Assembly (NCBI GenBank): GCA_917880885.1
Contig: OU862909.1
Coordinates: 28,218,351-28,282,350, forward strand
Source of the DNA: Limnephilus marmoratus
Lineage: Eukaryota > Arthropoda > Insecta > Trichoptera > Limnephilidae
Length of the DNA: 64,000 bases
Direction: 5' to 3'
Shown: piece by piece, positions 9,959 to 21,785 of the stretch
How the letters are laid out: the number at the start of each line of letters is the position of its first letter
Numbering within the stretch: position 1 is the first letter of the stretch
The notes under the pieces: generated by a model
What the model saw: the letters and a program-made list of their open reading frames with translations, nothing else
Told to the model about the DNA's origin: nothing
Databases searched by the model: none
Translations under genes and position numbers: made by a program

Positions 9959-10735
9959 TTATGTATTCCCACAAAGTGTTTGCTACATATCAAGATTATA
10001 ACCTTTGTTTTTACAACCTTTTAAGTACTGAATGTCGGCGACCACTTTCAGTGAAGCCAAACTAGCCTACGAACTGCTGCACTTAAGCTTTGGAATTCTT
10101 CCTTATTGGACTATAAATCCCCTAATAAACTGCAAACGCTTTTAATCAAATGTATTTCTTCCTTATTATTACACTTTGCTCACTCTACGTTATAAATTCA
10201 ATAACAAAAAGCACAATTACATTGAACGACGCTCTTATCCGCCGGAGAACCAGAATTTTGATTTTAGCATGACAAGCAAAAAGGATCGATTCGACCATGA
10301 TTGCCATATTTAGGTATTTACTTACAACAAGTATAAAATTCGGTTAACATAAATGCGAAGAATATTTAAAAACTTTTTTTTGTTGAAAAGATAGAAGACA
10401 AACAAAAGAAAAACGTGGACTGGAGGGATGCGGAAAATTTACCAAAAACATTTTTTTTTAATAATATTTACATAGTATATAATTTGAGCAAATTTAATAT
10501 AAAATTTTCCTACGCTCTTCTGTATTTATATGAAGGTACCTAAATGTTAATTATTTAAAATTTTGATGAAATATTTATGTCAACCTTTTAATAGCGCATA
10601 TATTATTAACAAAATAAAGATAAGTAATATTTAGTTGTGTTAATTTAGTAGACATTTACGTCGCCTCAGTTCTTAATTGTCCAAACGAACATTTTTGTTT
10701 TTGTTCAATCTCCACTTTAAAACAAAAAAAAAAAG
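9959..10735. other. No recognisable gene
   Basis: A CACAAAGTGTTTGC motif at about 9971 recurs beside other PLE ends. The rest is AT-rich sequence without supported features. Confidence 0.5.
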
Positions 10736-10741
10736 AAATTT

Positions 10742-11110
10742 TTGAAATACTTAGACTTTAAATCGTTCCGAATATCAGAACATGTAAAAGATTCCTTAGC
10801 ATTCCATAAAATTACATCACTAGAAGAGAGAAGAAATATATCCGACCAGAAATTTTTATACAAAATCATCAACAACGCTGTTGACAGCAACTATCTTCTG
10901 GAAAACATCCACTTCCACTGTCCAGTACGTAATACAAGAACAAACAAACTATTCCACATCCCACAATCAAAAACTAACTACTCACAACATACATTTCTGA
11001 AAAGGACGTGCACAAAATATAACAATATCCTTTCAGACGCTGATATTTTCCATTTGTCCTCAGTTCAATTCACAAAATATGTAACGGAGAAGATCAAAAC
11101 AGATTGTTGA
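10742..11110 (+). pseudogene. LINE ORF2 C-terminal fragment
   Basis: The 122-residue frame contains KFLYKIINNAVDSNYLLENI followed by HCPVRNTRTNKLFHIPQSKTNY and a YNNILSDADIF segment. The pattern (LYKIINN, a short LL.NI.F..P.R..R...LF..P..(R/K)TN, then YN......DIF) is the conserved region after the RT thumb in CR1/Jockey-group LINEs, also visible at 44826-45146 and 26241-26519. The RT catalytic core is absent, so the copy is 5' truncated. I see no stop within this piece. Confidence 0.72.
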
Positions 11111-11150
11111 TCGTGAATCCTGCTGTGTGCCTTATTTTATTGTTTTTCTC

Positions 11151-11234
11151 TTATTATGTTGGTTTCATCTGATTTTCGTATGAATTATTATGTTGGTTTC
11201 ATCTGATTTTATTATGTTGGTTTCATCTGATTTT
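11151..11234 (+). repeat. Three tandem copies of a ~25-bp block in a LINE 3'UTR
   Basis: TATTATGTTGGTTTCATCTG followed by ATTTT is present three times, at about 11152, 11187 and 11211; spacers differ between the first and second copies. Confidence 0.9.
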
Positions 11235-11420
11235 CTGTAATCTAGTTAGGTATTATGTATGTATAACTTCTTATATTAATGAGTTTTTTGTTTTTTCTTT
11301 AAATTCTATATTCTCAAATGTGGAAACTTCACTGGTTCATGCAAATTTGTCAAATGTAATTATTTAATAAAATATGTACAACTGTTTGTTTCCCAAATAA
11401 AGTAAAATAAAATAAATAAA

Positions 11421-13372
11421 AAATAAAGTATAAAAAAGGATAGTTAATCACTTAACTAAGAATTATTTAAACTAATGAAACCTTTGCCTTTATGGAAATT
11501 GCTTAATCTTAAACACCTATCATAATGTTTCATTGAAATAATGACTGAAAGCCTTCACGTCCTGTCAAATTTTCAAATGGTGGTTTGGACAATTAAGAAC
11601 TAAGGCGACGGTTAATAAATATAATATTTTCGGAGACACTGGTTTGTTTGGACGAGTGTCAAATAAATTGGGTTGCCATAATTTTGCAGTTAGGAGAAGT
11701 TGCTCACTTTATTCTAATTTAATATATTTGCCCTGCAAACCTATTATATATAAGCATATAATACTTGAACTAATATTAAATGTATTCTATAAATGTTCAT
11801 ATTTGGCTCATAGCAAGCTCCACACTTTCCGTCGGCAAAGAGTGAAAGTGAAAAGTTTTAGATGTAGTCGATAAGTCGATAAATTTCGTGATTCAATTAT
11901 AATATTACATACCTTTTATAAGGAACAAGGATTAATATATCGTAAGAGTGAGTTTAATAAGAGTGACTCTGTCTTGGAAATGCATTATAAATATTCTTAC
12001 ATTGAAGACGTTGTTTTTTAAAATTGTTTAAACGTTTTTCATATTTTAGTAGAAAATAGACGTGACAAATTTCATCTAAGTTTTACGAACTTACTACACA
12101 ATATAACACTCCAACTTGAAAAACAGTGCGCATGGTAAAATGGCGATCATAGATTATAACGCCTAAGTTCTTGTTTAAAAATAACTTTTAGTATTATATC
12201 TGGTATATTTTGAAAGCTTTATTAATTTTTAAATTAAATCAGGTATATTTTGAAAGAGTTTTTCATTAATGGTGGTTTTTTCTAAGGGTTCTTGTAGGAA
12301 TATGGTTGCTCATCTCTGGAGCGTGTTATTCCTCTTGCAATTTATTTCAGCTGGATTGCTCGGTGATATATTTAGGAAAGTTGTCGCACCTTGGGGCAGT
12401 ACCGAGAAAGCTCGGGTGCTGTGATTGACACAACGGAGATGAAAAGCGCATCCAGTCATCCAGCGATTGCGTAATGCAGCGGAATGCTGCAATATTAACG
12501 CGTTTCACTTGCATCTTTCACTTAAAAGGTAAATATGAAATATTTCTTATCTACGAAGCATTCACATTATCATTATCGTCGTTGGAGAATAACTTTATCT
12601 TTCGTATTGAGAATTACAAAAAAATTGCTACCCAAGTTGTTATTGAGTTGTTATTGTTATATAGTTGTTATTTTATGACACTATTTATATAAACATGTTT
12701 TAGGAATAATCTTCGCACAATTTAAAAACTTAACATTATTATATTATTATCGTATGAATAGATTTATACAGAAATATTTTCTCGAATTTAAACAAGCATT
12801 TTGAACAAATGTCTGCATGGTATGTATTTAATAATAAAAAACTATAATTCATAATAATATTAAATGCAGAGTTAAAAAATATTATAACGTGAAATAATCA
12901 TAACACATGTTTCAATTTATCACAGGGTTTATAATAATTTAAAAGACATACAATACTAAATTTGATAAACCTATATACCTTTCAAATTAAAACTACAAAA
13001 GCAATACATAAACTACTAAATAAATTGACACCAAGATTGCATACAATTTTAAAAATAAAACATGCTTGAGTAATAGAAAACAGCGATTAATTATTTATTA
13101 AATATTTTCGCATATACAAAATTTTGCAGTTATTATTTATTTATCGATACTTAAAACCGTAGAAGATGTGAATGCGAGTCAAGAGATGCGACAAAAACTA
13201 ATTGCCGTGGGAAAACTTTGGACCAATGAAAGTGAAACTACTCGTCTACAATGTTAATGTAGGTTTAAAAGGTGCGGATACGCTGAAGATGTCAAATTAA
13301 TAATATCGACAAAATATGGTATTCACTTTATGTTAAATAAATAATTAAGAGAAAATACTTAATATTCCCGAG
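11421..13372. other. No recognisable gene
   Basis: AT-rich. A GC-richer patch at about 12300-12500 carries overlapping short frames on both strands without recognisable domains. Confidence 0.5.
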
Positions 13373-13565
13373 TCATATTATAAATGCGAAAGTATTGGCT
13401 TTTTTGTTAATTCTTATTTATTGTTGTTTCTGGACGTTCTTTTTTGCATAAAGATAGTTGGAAGACTGGGAAGTGACATAGGCTGCATTTCATTACCATG
13501 GAAAAACTCTTTCCACCGTAATTTCTCCCTAATACCGCGCGAGCGAAGCAGCGGGTAAAAGTTAG
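13373..13565 (+). mobile_element. Short non-autonomous Helitron remnant
   Basis: Begins TCATATTATAAATGCGAAAG and ends CCGCGCGAGCGAAGCAGCGG followed by GTAAAAGTTAG and T. This resembles Helitron 5'-TC starts and 3' ends with a GC hairpin near CTRR (here TTAG) as seen in Lepidoptera. About 193 bp, so most of the interior is missing. Confidence 0.55.
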
Positions 13566-14234
13566 TAATACACGTATTAATACGTTTGTGGTAGGTCGGT
13601 AAAAGTGGGTATCTTTCAACAGAAGTGTTTCAAACTAGGTTTTAAAAAGATCAATTAAATTTAATAAAATGTCAAAAATTGGGAACAATTTTAGTAAAAT
13701 ACTAGTAACTGAATCGTGTTGCCGGTCAGTAGGTATTTGATTATCGATCAATAGCGCGTTTCAAAACACTTTTGTACCAGTCGCTTTAAAATACTTATTC
13801 ATAAATATTCCTCGTATTACAAATTTGTAAATGATAAAATTGCAGCGTTTTCATCACATACAATAAACAGTGGGAAGAATGAGACATGTAGAGTTATATT
13901 ATGTGTTATTAATGATAACCGTCGGCAAAACAATCATATTTAAATGGTGTTAATTCAGCGGCCGGTGAAAAGCGGAAAAACATTTGTTGCGGTCGGCACG
14001 ACAGAAGGAATATTGCGTATTTGTGAAATAATAGAAATTTCTTCTACCGTACATCTAATTTGTCAAAAACCTACATTTTCACATTAATAAAAATAAAATA
14101 AATTTCAACATAATTTTGATTTTATAAATTTTTTACATGTATTCACAAAAAAGGATCATAGTGCACCTAATTGTTGTGATTTGTTGCAATAATTAATAAG
14201 TTCATTAGTGAGGGTGTTGATTTGTGTTAAAATT
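13566..14234. other. No recognisable gene
   Basis: AT-rich sequence. Nothing supported. Confidence 0.5.
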
Positions 14235-14480
14235 TTAGTGGGGTAAAACGAGTGTTAAAATCATAAAAAATAAAATAAAATACGTACGTTTGCAATAAGT
14301 AGGACGAGTAGAGGATGTTATTTGGTAATCCGACTCATTATTGTTGGTGTCAGTGTTAGAAGAAGCGACCTGTTGCAGAAGCTCGGGACGAATGCACCGG
14401 ATGGTTTCTCCTTTATTGGGCGCTGATCCGCGGTTATTGTTGTCTACGAAGTTCGTTGATGGTGTATTCTTAGTACGCAT
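14235..14480 (-). CDS. Candidate first coding exon of an unrecognised host gene
   Basis: The minus-strand frame starts at an ATG with A at -3 and encodes about 64 polar residues (SAPNKGETIRCIRPELLQQV, then an N/T/S-rich stretch). It then meets a GTACGT that could serve as a 5' splice site near 14281-14290, after which the frame becomes hydrophobic and looks like intron read-through. A CpG-rich, CRE-bearing region lies 1.1-1.5 kb upstream on the same strand (15590-15990). I do not recognise the protein. It may be an ordinary chance frame; composition and context are the only support. Confidence 0.25.
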   Translation of the reverse strand: MRTKNTPSTNFVDNNNRGSAPNKGETIRCIRPELLQQVASSNTDTNNNESDYQITSSTRPTYCKRTYFILFFMILTLVLPH

Positions 14481-15008
14481 TATTCTTTACATATTCAGTT
14501 AGTTAGGTCCTCTTTTGATCAGACTAACTAGCCCAAAAAACACAAAGTTTTTTTTAATTAATTTTTTTAAACTATAAAATCGTATTCACGCCTCCTGATT
14601 TTGATCCCATTGTAAGACAAGACCCCTAATAATATTCATTTGTACGTAGAACACTTGCAAAATAAAAGCCGTTAATTCAGCCTCTGTTGAAAGCGAAAGT
14701 TGATAAAATTATCACTACTGAATATAAAGTGATGAAAAAGCACTAATAGTTTTTGCACATCGATTAAATTAAACGCTAATGTGTCTGTACATAACTTTTG
14801 AGAAATGAAAAGTTTAGGCACTTATAAGAAAAAAATAAAAGTTTTGATAATGCGAGTCGAAAGTAAAAAGCTACGATCTACACAACATAGAGAATGAAAA
14901 CAGTCTGTAACTAAAAATAATATTTTTTTTAAATTTGAAAGAAAATTCTACACACATAATTTTGTAAATTACTGTACGGTCAGGCACGAGAGAGTTTGGT
15001 TTTATAGT

Positions 15009-15309
15009 TTGGTTCACAACATCAAGGATGCAGGGGGCCCTAGAGGGCTCGGGGGCTACCTGGGGAGTCCCGGGGCCCGTGGCGCGGGGGCTTCGCCTCC
15101 AGGGGGACGCCCAAACTCAGTCCCGAACTCAGCCCCAATTCGCTCAGCAATATCCTCATGCGTGGACCGTGATCACAACACAAATCAGATTACCAGCATC
15201 ACCACAAATATTAAAAGTTCAAAGTTCGTTTTCAAAAACTTTACAAGAGTTTTTAGGGGATGTTTTAAAACACTTTCAGAAAATTGCACAAAAGTTCTTT
15301 AATAGATAG
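15009..15309 (+). other. GC-rich patch with overlapping frames of unknown origin
   Basis: About 120 bp at 15028-15150 are strongly G/C-rich (GGGGGCCC, CCCGGGGCCC), unlike the flanks. Two overlapping plus frames (15009-15302 and 15028-15309) cross it. I recognise no domain in either. It may be a captured fragment or part of the CpG-rich region that follows. Confidence 0.3.
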
Positions 15310-15589
15310 TTTTTTGTATTGTCCTCAGTGTCACTTTCCGTTAGAACAAAACTCGTAGCACGCACATGTCACAAGCACTGAAAAAGTTTTCAGGGAACAA
15401 GTCGCCGATTCAAAACTTGTTGAGGAAGGACCAAAGAAAAATGACAATAAAGATCATTCAAGTCACTTCAAAGTTGTCAATCAACAATAATATATTAAAG
15501 TTTAGATGTTTAAAATTTATTAATATTTTATTTTGTTGAGTGCAATTTAGTATTGCATCCGATCACGCGAGTGCACCGGTATTAGTGGT

Positions 15590-15990
15590 AAAATGCTCTC
15601 ATAAGGTTCGGCGCGACCGTTGTGTCGGACCGATAGTTTGCTACTAAACGTTGGCTCGGAGGTAGCATCCGACTATATCTCTCTGCCTCGTGACGTCACG
15701 GCGTCTCACACTCCGTTAGCCGGGCGTGACGTCACTCGTGACGTAACCGGCGCGGTACCGCAGAGCGTCGGGCGAGATGAGAGAGTGTAGGTCCGACGTG
15801 TGATGTAGTATGCGGCGCCGGTTGGGTGTGTGTGTGAGGGGGAAGAGACGCGGCTCTAACGGCACAGTGAGTAGGCCGGCCGTTATCTGCCGCTACTAGA
15901 TACTACACAGTACGGGTAAATGTAGGTACTGGGAAGCTCGCGCGCCGCGGCGCTGTGTTGGCTCGAGGCGAGCCCGCAAAGCTCTGTCTA
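15590..15990. promoter_or_regulatory. CpG-rich region with CRE octamers; candidate host promoter
   Basis: Sharply more GC- and CpG-rich than its flanks (GCGCGCCGCGGCGC near 15940). Full CRE palindromes TGACGTCA lie at 15691-15698 and 15727-15734, with a TGACGTAA variant at 15739-15746. CREs bind CREB/ATF factors. No long frame lies inside. Direction of transcription is unclear; the candidate minus-strand exon at 14235-14480 is one possible target. Confidence 0.45.
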
Positions 15991-16929
15991 TATCTATATC
16001 TGAAGAGCTTTTTAAAATTTTTCTGAATGCATTTTAATCTGATTTTTAAATGATGTAGGTATTTGGGACGCCTTTAAAAGGAATTAAGTATACTATCTGA
16101 AAATGAAGGAAAAAGATCGTAAACCATTTTTTCCAATTTTCATTTCCTTAATCGACTACTATTCATTTTCTATGTGGGTAATTTGTGTAATGCTCAAATA
16201 AAAAGGCATGTATGTATGGCGTATGCATTTCTAAATATTAATTTACGTTTTTTAAAATAAAAGTTATTTTTATATATTTATTTATAGATACTGGGTATTT
16301 TAAACCAGTTATAAAAACTCAGTTATTGCAAATGTAGTGAACTACTTAGACAAAGGCTATTTAATATGTAAATTAAAGTAACAAATTGTTAAATTATATA
16401 AAAACTCACTCAAATGAAAAAAAAAAATATTTGGCAAAATTTCAATCAAGTCAAACTAAAAAATCGCAGGTGCTAAGGTTTGAGTTTAGATGTACATTTT
16501 TTTTAAGCTAATAGAAAAAAATATTTGCAGAGAAGCATAAACAATATTATGAACTAAATACTAGATGTTATCTCACAACTACGTAAAAAGAAATGGCATT
16601 TCAAAACGTACTTACCTACATTGGATATTGTAATCTTTATTTAGTGTAGTGACATTTCAATTTTATTATTGGAGTAACACTTTTGTTATAATAACTTTCG
16701 ACGGTTATCCCCAGCAGTGGAAAATATGATTGAAGAAGAAAATAATACTAATAAATCTAATGAAAAATATGAAAATAAAAACAAAAAAGAAAAATAAAAA
16801 GGTAACGACCGCAACTGGGACGTTCACTTAAGCTGAGAGATCCTGGATGTATTAGTATTATTATCGCCTTTAATGTAATGACATTATTTATTTACCGATG
16901 TGTTTTTATTTATGTTTTATATTTGAAGA
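15991..16929. other. No recognisable gene
   Basis: AT-rich sequence. Nothing supported. Confidence 0.5.
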
Positions 16930-17355
16930 GACCATGTGGATACATACTTGATATTTTGTGGCAGGTTGTTGACGGGTAAGATTCGACATGCAATCCGAAG
17001 GTTACTGGTTCGAAACCGGCGTGCGCAAATAAATTTTATTGAATTAATTTATGTTTTTTCACAATTAATTAATTTAAAATACTATGTAGTATATATGAGG
17101 CACGTTCCAAGTGGAAAATATTCCTAGAATCGCCCCGGTGTAAGACCATTATTCAGAATTGCTTCGTTGCTTGAAATGGCTTTAGCCGTGTTTGGTGGCC
17201 TGATCTGAATAGCCAGGTACTTTTCCACCTTCCTCTTTCAGATCTCCTTCCCCTCCCCACTTTCTTCTGCCTCACAACATTCCCCAATAAGGGATGCCAT
17301 GGTCTCACTGCCTCCAGACGGGAGTAGTTTGGACTCTCGTGCGGTATTCTCATTT
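16930..17355 (+). mobile_element. tRNA-related SINE (family SINE-B), near full length
   Basis: The head at about 16963-17030 contains a perfect B-box-like GGTTCGAAACC and tRNA-like spacing. A middle part with TTTTTTCACAATTAATTAATT follows, then a conserved body from GGCACGTTCCA (17097) through GTGTAAGACC, TTTGGTGGCCTGATCTGAAT and a CT-rich stretch, ending CTCGTGCGGTATTCTCA and a T/A-rich tail. The same order appears at 28640-29075, with partial copies at 28425-28600, 30650-30905 and 58990-59165. Confidence 0.7.
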
Positions 17356-18120
17356 TTTTGTTATAATATTACTCTTGCTACGTATTTTTTACGCAATTTA
17401 ATAAACCGTATTGAAATTTTGAATAAATTAAAAAAATAATAAATACGTTATTGAGAATGAAAAGCAATTTTGGCAAATTTATTTATTGATTTTTACTTTG
17501 GCGATCATTATTCTATAGTGTTTATCTCAGCCTCAATAAACAAAACGTCCAGTTGACTCCTGTCGGCAATTTATAACCTACTGTAGCGACCTTTACCTAC
17601 CACGAACGAACCCCCCTGCTAACTGTGCTACCACCCCTATCACCCTGTTGGCGTATGGTAATGTCGAGGTCATGGCGTGTGACTGCAGATCGAAGTTTGC
17701 CCAACAAACACCATTATTTGCGCAGGGCCACTGAAAATCGATGGACCTTCAAAAAAAATTATGTTTTTACCACACAAGTAAGCAGAACCATAAAGTGGAA
17801 TGTTAGGTATTTTTTTCTAAAAACATCTTGTGGATTTGTTACAAGTTGACCATGGTGCATTGCATATTGTTTATCTTCGAGCACTTGTGACTACAAATTT
17901 CTGAAAATTCTTTACATGCTCGTCACATACTGTAATGGTATCCCTAATTTTAGAAATGTTGTGAAACTTAATGGTCTACATGGGTAGATAAAGTTGATAA
18001 TAGTAAAGAGAAATGTCAGGTCAGTCCGGCTTATGTAGTTTCTAATCATCTCTCTATATATTGAAAGCACGTCATATTTTTGTGAATGGTCCCTGGAACG
18101 TTTTATTTTTAAATTATCTC
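17356..18120. other. No recognisable gene
   Basis: Short frames only, with no repeat ends that I recognise. Confidence 0.5.
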
Positions 18121-18124
18121 CACA

Positions 18125-18385
18125 CAGGGGGCCCTGAGGAAAAAATCTCTTAGGGCCTCTGTCATCTTTGGATGTCATCTTGGAGATGCTGTTTAGAGAG
18201 TATTTTTAGAGAAAGGAAGGAGAGGAAGTTCTGCGAAGGAAAAATGTATGAGGAGTGTACAATCTCTTCTAATTCAAACGCACTGGCCGTCAAGAACTTA
18301 ACCCAATGAACCCGGGCACCCCTGCTAAGTCACCAAACCATGGCATGGGGTTTTGGTTATCCAGTAATTGTCCCGGATAATCCTT
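18125..18385 (-). mobile_element. SINE-A copy, reverse orientation
   Basis: Contains the 3' hairpin (GGGCCCTGAGG, AAAAAATCTC, TTAGGGCC) and the body phrases ATGCTGTTTAGAG, GAACCCGGGCACCCCTGCTA, AGTCACCAAACC and GGTTATCCAGTAAT of the family best seen at 19465-19931 and 37548-37872. Divergent. Confidence 0.7.
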
Positions 18386-18489
18386 AGAATATCCTATACG
18401 ATAATAATCCCGAGATGAGATGCAGGTATATAACAACAAAATTATAATTTTGTTAGGTACAATGACTCTTTTAATGAGTTATTATAGCT

Positions 18490-18560
18490 ACCTGGGATTG
18501 AAACGCGCGACCTTTGTGTCCAATAACACGGATCTTACCACCATGTCACAGTGCGTTAAT
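18490..18560 (-). repeat. tRNA-like SINE head
   Basis: Minus strand reads TGTGACATGGTGGTAAGATC, then AAAGGTCGCGCGTTTCAATC followed by CC. A- and B-box-like blocks have tRNA-like spacing. No acceptor stem closes, so it is a SINE or tRNA pseudogene rather than a tRNA gene. Confidence 0.45.
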
Positions 18561-19245
18561 GTAGGTATTCCTCTGTAACAAAATCACATACCTCAGTTTC
18601 TTACATTTATTTTGACTATACCACCTGTAAAAAATTCATCATTATTCATAGTTTTGGCGTATTTCACAAGTATTGGGAAGAAACTTTCCTGCCAAAAAGT
18701 AGGTAACGTTCCTGAGAGAAATTTACTCACAAATACCTCACCAGGTATATGTATATAACACCTCTGACGTGAAATTCAACTGCTAATAAAGGTGTATCGA
18801 TTCTATAACAACACGTGAAGGTTCTTCCCTTACCATTACGAGTATAAACCTCTCCCCACTCCCCCACCCACGTGATATCGATTGTGGAAAGCCTTCCGTA
18901 AAATTTACGATCATCAAATTAAAATAAGCCGTAACTAATTCTAAACAGGGGAGAGGAAGGGAATGGAAATTGGGGAAGGAGGCTATGACACGGTGTGACG
19001 TCACAGAAACTATGTTTTATATTTGCTGACTGATTTTCCTTTCCGTGTATTTAGCGGTATATTGGTATGCGTGAATGTGAATGGTCCACGTGCTTGAATA
19101 ATGGCCAATTAATGATCGCTTCGTGTATTGTAAGTACAGGTATATAATTTAGTTTATTTAGTAGAAATACATTATTATACATTAAAATGCAAACAACTTA
19201 TGTATCATTATAATGGAGTTAAGATTTCTTTCATTTTATTTTATA
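18561..19245. other. No recognisable gene; one CRE
   Basis: A CRE octamer TGACGTCA lies at 18996-19003. Nothing else is supported. Confidence 0.4.
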
Positions 19246-20389
19246 CTAGCTGCCCCGCCGAACTTCGTACCGTCTCAGAATCAATAACTGTTGTGTCAAC
19301 TTATTAGCTGAATTAAATTCAGTTTATTTAAGTTTAAAATTACACAATGTATAAATTATTTATCGATGCGTGACTGTTCGTGTTTTGTTTTTGTCAGTAT
19401 CAGAGATGCGTTGTGTACGAATTTATAATTTTTGTAATTTTCTTACTTTCCCCTAACATATATATATATATATATACAAATTGAGAGGCGAGTATGGTTA
19501 CCTCCGCCCCGGGAACCACTTACTGGATAACCGACACCTCTGCCATAGGTCACCCCAAGAGGTTCGCTACGTTTGGTCATTTAGCAGGGGTGCCCGGGTT
19601 CATTGGGGGGGGTTTGTCCAGGTCTTGGCGGCGGATGCGTCTACCCACCTCCTGTGTGGCGGGCCTGAGGTTGAGGAGTGAGCTTAGTTGAGGGAGGCCT
19701 TTTGACCTTTCCAGCCGGACTCTCTCGATCCATCGCCTTGCACCTTAGTTGAAGGGGTGGATTCATACGTTCTTACTCCTGGACACACTGAACCCCAGAT
19801 TCCAAACCACCCCTCATATATTTTTCCTTCCCAGAACTTCCTATCCTTCTCCTCTTTAAAAAGACCCTCCACATAGCACCTACCAAAGATGAAACCCACC
19901 CAGAGGGAAATTATTTTCCTCAGGGCCTAAAAAATAAATTAAATATGTGTGAGGGAGATATTTATTATAATTATTGTAATTTTCCTGTGAAGGGGTGCAG
20001 ACATACGTTTACCGTTTGTCCCATTTTCGACTGTTGACATTTAGTATGTAAGAAAGAGGGGCAACATTATGTGCTAAGAACAAAAGCAAAACAATCAGCG
20101 CTTTGACATTTGACTTTTTGAATATCGGAATTCACTCACTACTCAATATTACACTTATCACAATATTCCTGCAGCCCTTTCAAAAGAAGAGAATTTGTTC
20201 CATACAAAAAGTACGAGGAAAAGAATTTTCTCTTAATTACTTTTTTTTCGTAATTTTTTCCGATGTTTTAATAGCTATTCTGGTGTTCGGGGCGAAAACA
20301 AATCCAACAAACAAAGATCATAAAATCGGTCTAGCCGTTCTTGAGTTATAAATCGTGTAACAAACCCGACTTTGTTTTATGTATTAAGA
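19246..20389 (-). mobile_element. Non-autonomous Helitron carrying a SINE-A insertion
   Basis: On the minus strand the element begins TCTTAATACATAAAACAAAG next to a host A (20390 complement) and ends TTCGGCGGGGCAGCTAG followed by host T. This fits the A-TC...CTAG-T Helitron rule. No Rep/helicase coding remains. SINE-A lies at 19465-19931 in the opposite orientation. Confidence 0.65.
19465..19931 (+). mobile_element. SINE-A copy, near full length
   Basis: Starts after a short TA run with CAAATTGAGAGGCGAG, continues through CCCCGGGAACC, TAGGTCACCCCAAGAGG and CAGGGGTGCCCGGGTTCAT, and ends with the GAGGGAAATTATTTTCCTCA hairpin and GGGCCTAAAAAATAAA. About 460 bp, inserted in a Helitron. Confidence 0.75.
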
Positions 20390-21504
20390 TTTTGAATACC
20401 CCACAAATTTGTGTCATACCATTCGGAGACAGTAGGACTGTAGTAAACCTAAATGGGTTATTTTATCAGACATAATTAAAAACACGAAGAAAAAGGGAAG
20501 AGGAAGGTTTGAAAGTAGCTACCTTAATTCATATTTTTTATTTAATTTATTTTATTTTAGATACTTTTACCTACTTAATTATAAACCCAGTATACACCTA
20601 ATGAAATTCATTTATTCATTTTTCACGGTGTTGAGATAGGTAAGAATTTTTTTTTTATTGTGCACTTTAGTGGTGCGATAATTTATTAAAGGTTAAACGT
20701 ACGTTATAATCTACGCATTCACAGATGGCGCCAATCAAATTACTTTAGATTTTTAATACTTTTTTCACGTTACGCTTTAATATGTAATATAAATATAAAT
20801 AAATAGTTTTCTTCATAAACAAACCCAAATCTTTCAAGAAAGGCTGAAAAATTCAATTTTGTGTCAGTGACTCAATCCAATATCATAATATAACAGATTA
20901 TAACGTATGTGACGTTTAACCTTAACTCAAATCGGTAGATGGGATCGCTTCCTGCCCGAATAAAAAAATATTTTAGTGTATATATTAAAAAAATAATGCA
21001 CCTGCTTATCTTTTCTTTATTTTCATTGCGGTAAAGTGCGGACTGAATTTTATTTACATTCGTGTATCTACGGATACAATGTTTACTTTTTAAACTACAG
21101 TACCCACCTTATACCTACATAGTGAATATATAATATAATTTTGTACAGAAACTAATGTTAATCCTTAAAGCTTATTTTTAACATGCTGTTTGGGAAATTA
21201 GACCAAAGCATTGTGCACGGGGTCAAGAAGGGGTGCCAAAACTTTTCCCACCAACCCTATTTTACTGTATCGTTGTTAAGTGGTGTACACACTACAAACT
21301 ATCCCAATTTTCATCCTGTCTACCACTGCAAATAATTTTAAAAAATTTCACTTGCCGTTAGCATTATGGTCAACTGTCTTGCTAGGCACACGATTAACAT
21401 CACACAAATAACGCAATTTTATTCGTGTTTTCACGACCAAGGATACATTTTGTATTCTGTAACACCACACAAATAAATAATTTAGATGATTTTTCACGAC
21501 TTTT
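20390..21504. other. No recognisable gene
   Basis: AT-rich sequence. Nothing supported. Confidence 0.5.
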
Positions 21505-21785
21505 ATTGACATTAGCTCTTCACAAGAGGCCCTGAAGAAAATAATTTCCCTTTGGGCATTTGTCATCTTAGGGGATGCTGTGTGGCGGGTCTTTTTAAGG
21601 AAAGAAAAAGAGGAAGTTCTTGGAATAAAAAAGGTATGAGGGGTGGATAAAAATATGGGTGTCAGTCTACAGGAGTGACAGACTTATGGATCCATCCCTC
21701 CAATTGCGGTGCAAGGCAATGGGATGAAAGAGTCAGGCTGGAGAAGTCAAAAGGCTTCCCTCAACCAAACTCTCTGGAATCCTGA
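21505..21785 (-). mobile_element. SINE-A copy, reverse orientation, truncated
   Basis: Matches the 3' half of the family: hairpin AGGCCCTGAAG...TTTCCCTTTGGGC, then GATGCTGTGTGGCGGGTC, GAGGAAGTTCTTGG and the CAAAAGGCTTCCCTCAACC block shared (as complement) with the copy at 19465. Confidence 0.75.

Larger units (their letters stand above)
10742..11420 (+). mobile_element. LINE (CR1/Jockey-group) 3' end
   Basis: C-terminal coding segment, a 3'UTR with a triplicated block, and an AT-rich (AAATAAAATAAA) tail near 11395-11420. 5' truncated. Confidence 0.7.

Noticed and set aside
12310..12692. Overlapping short frames on both strands near 12.3-12.7 kb
   Set aside because: Neither shows family resemblance; kept as unannotated sequence.
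15028..15309. 93-codon plus frame as a protein gene
   Set aside because: Two overlapping frames are open only because the patch is GC-rich; no domain or context supports translation.
16963..17030. tRNA gene (B-box GGTTCGAAACC)
   Set aside because: No acceptor stem pairs and the sequence continues into a repeated SINE body, so it is a tRNA-derived SINE head.
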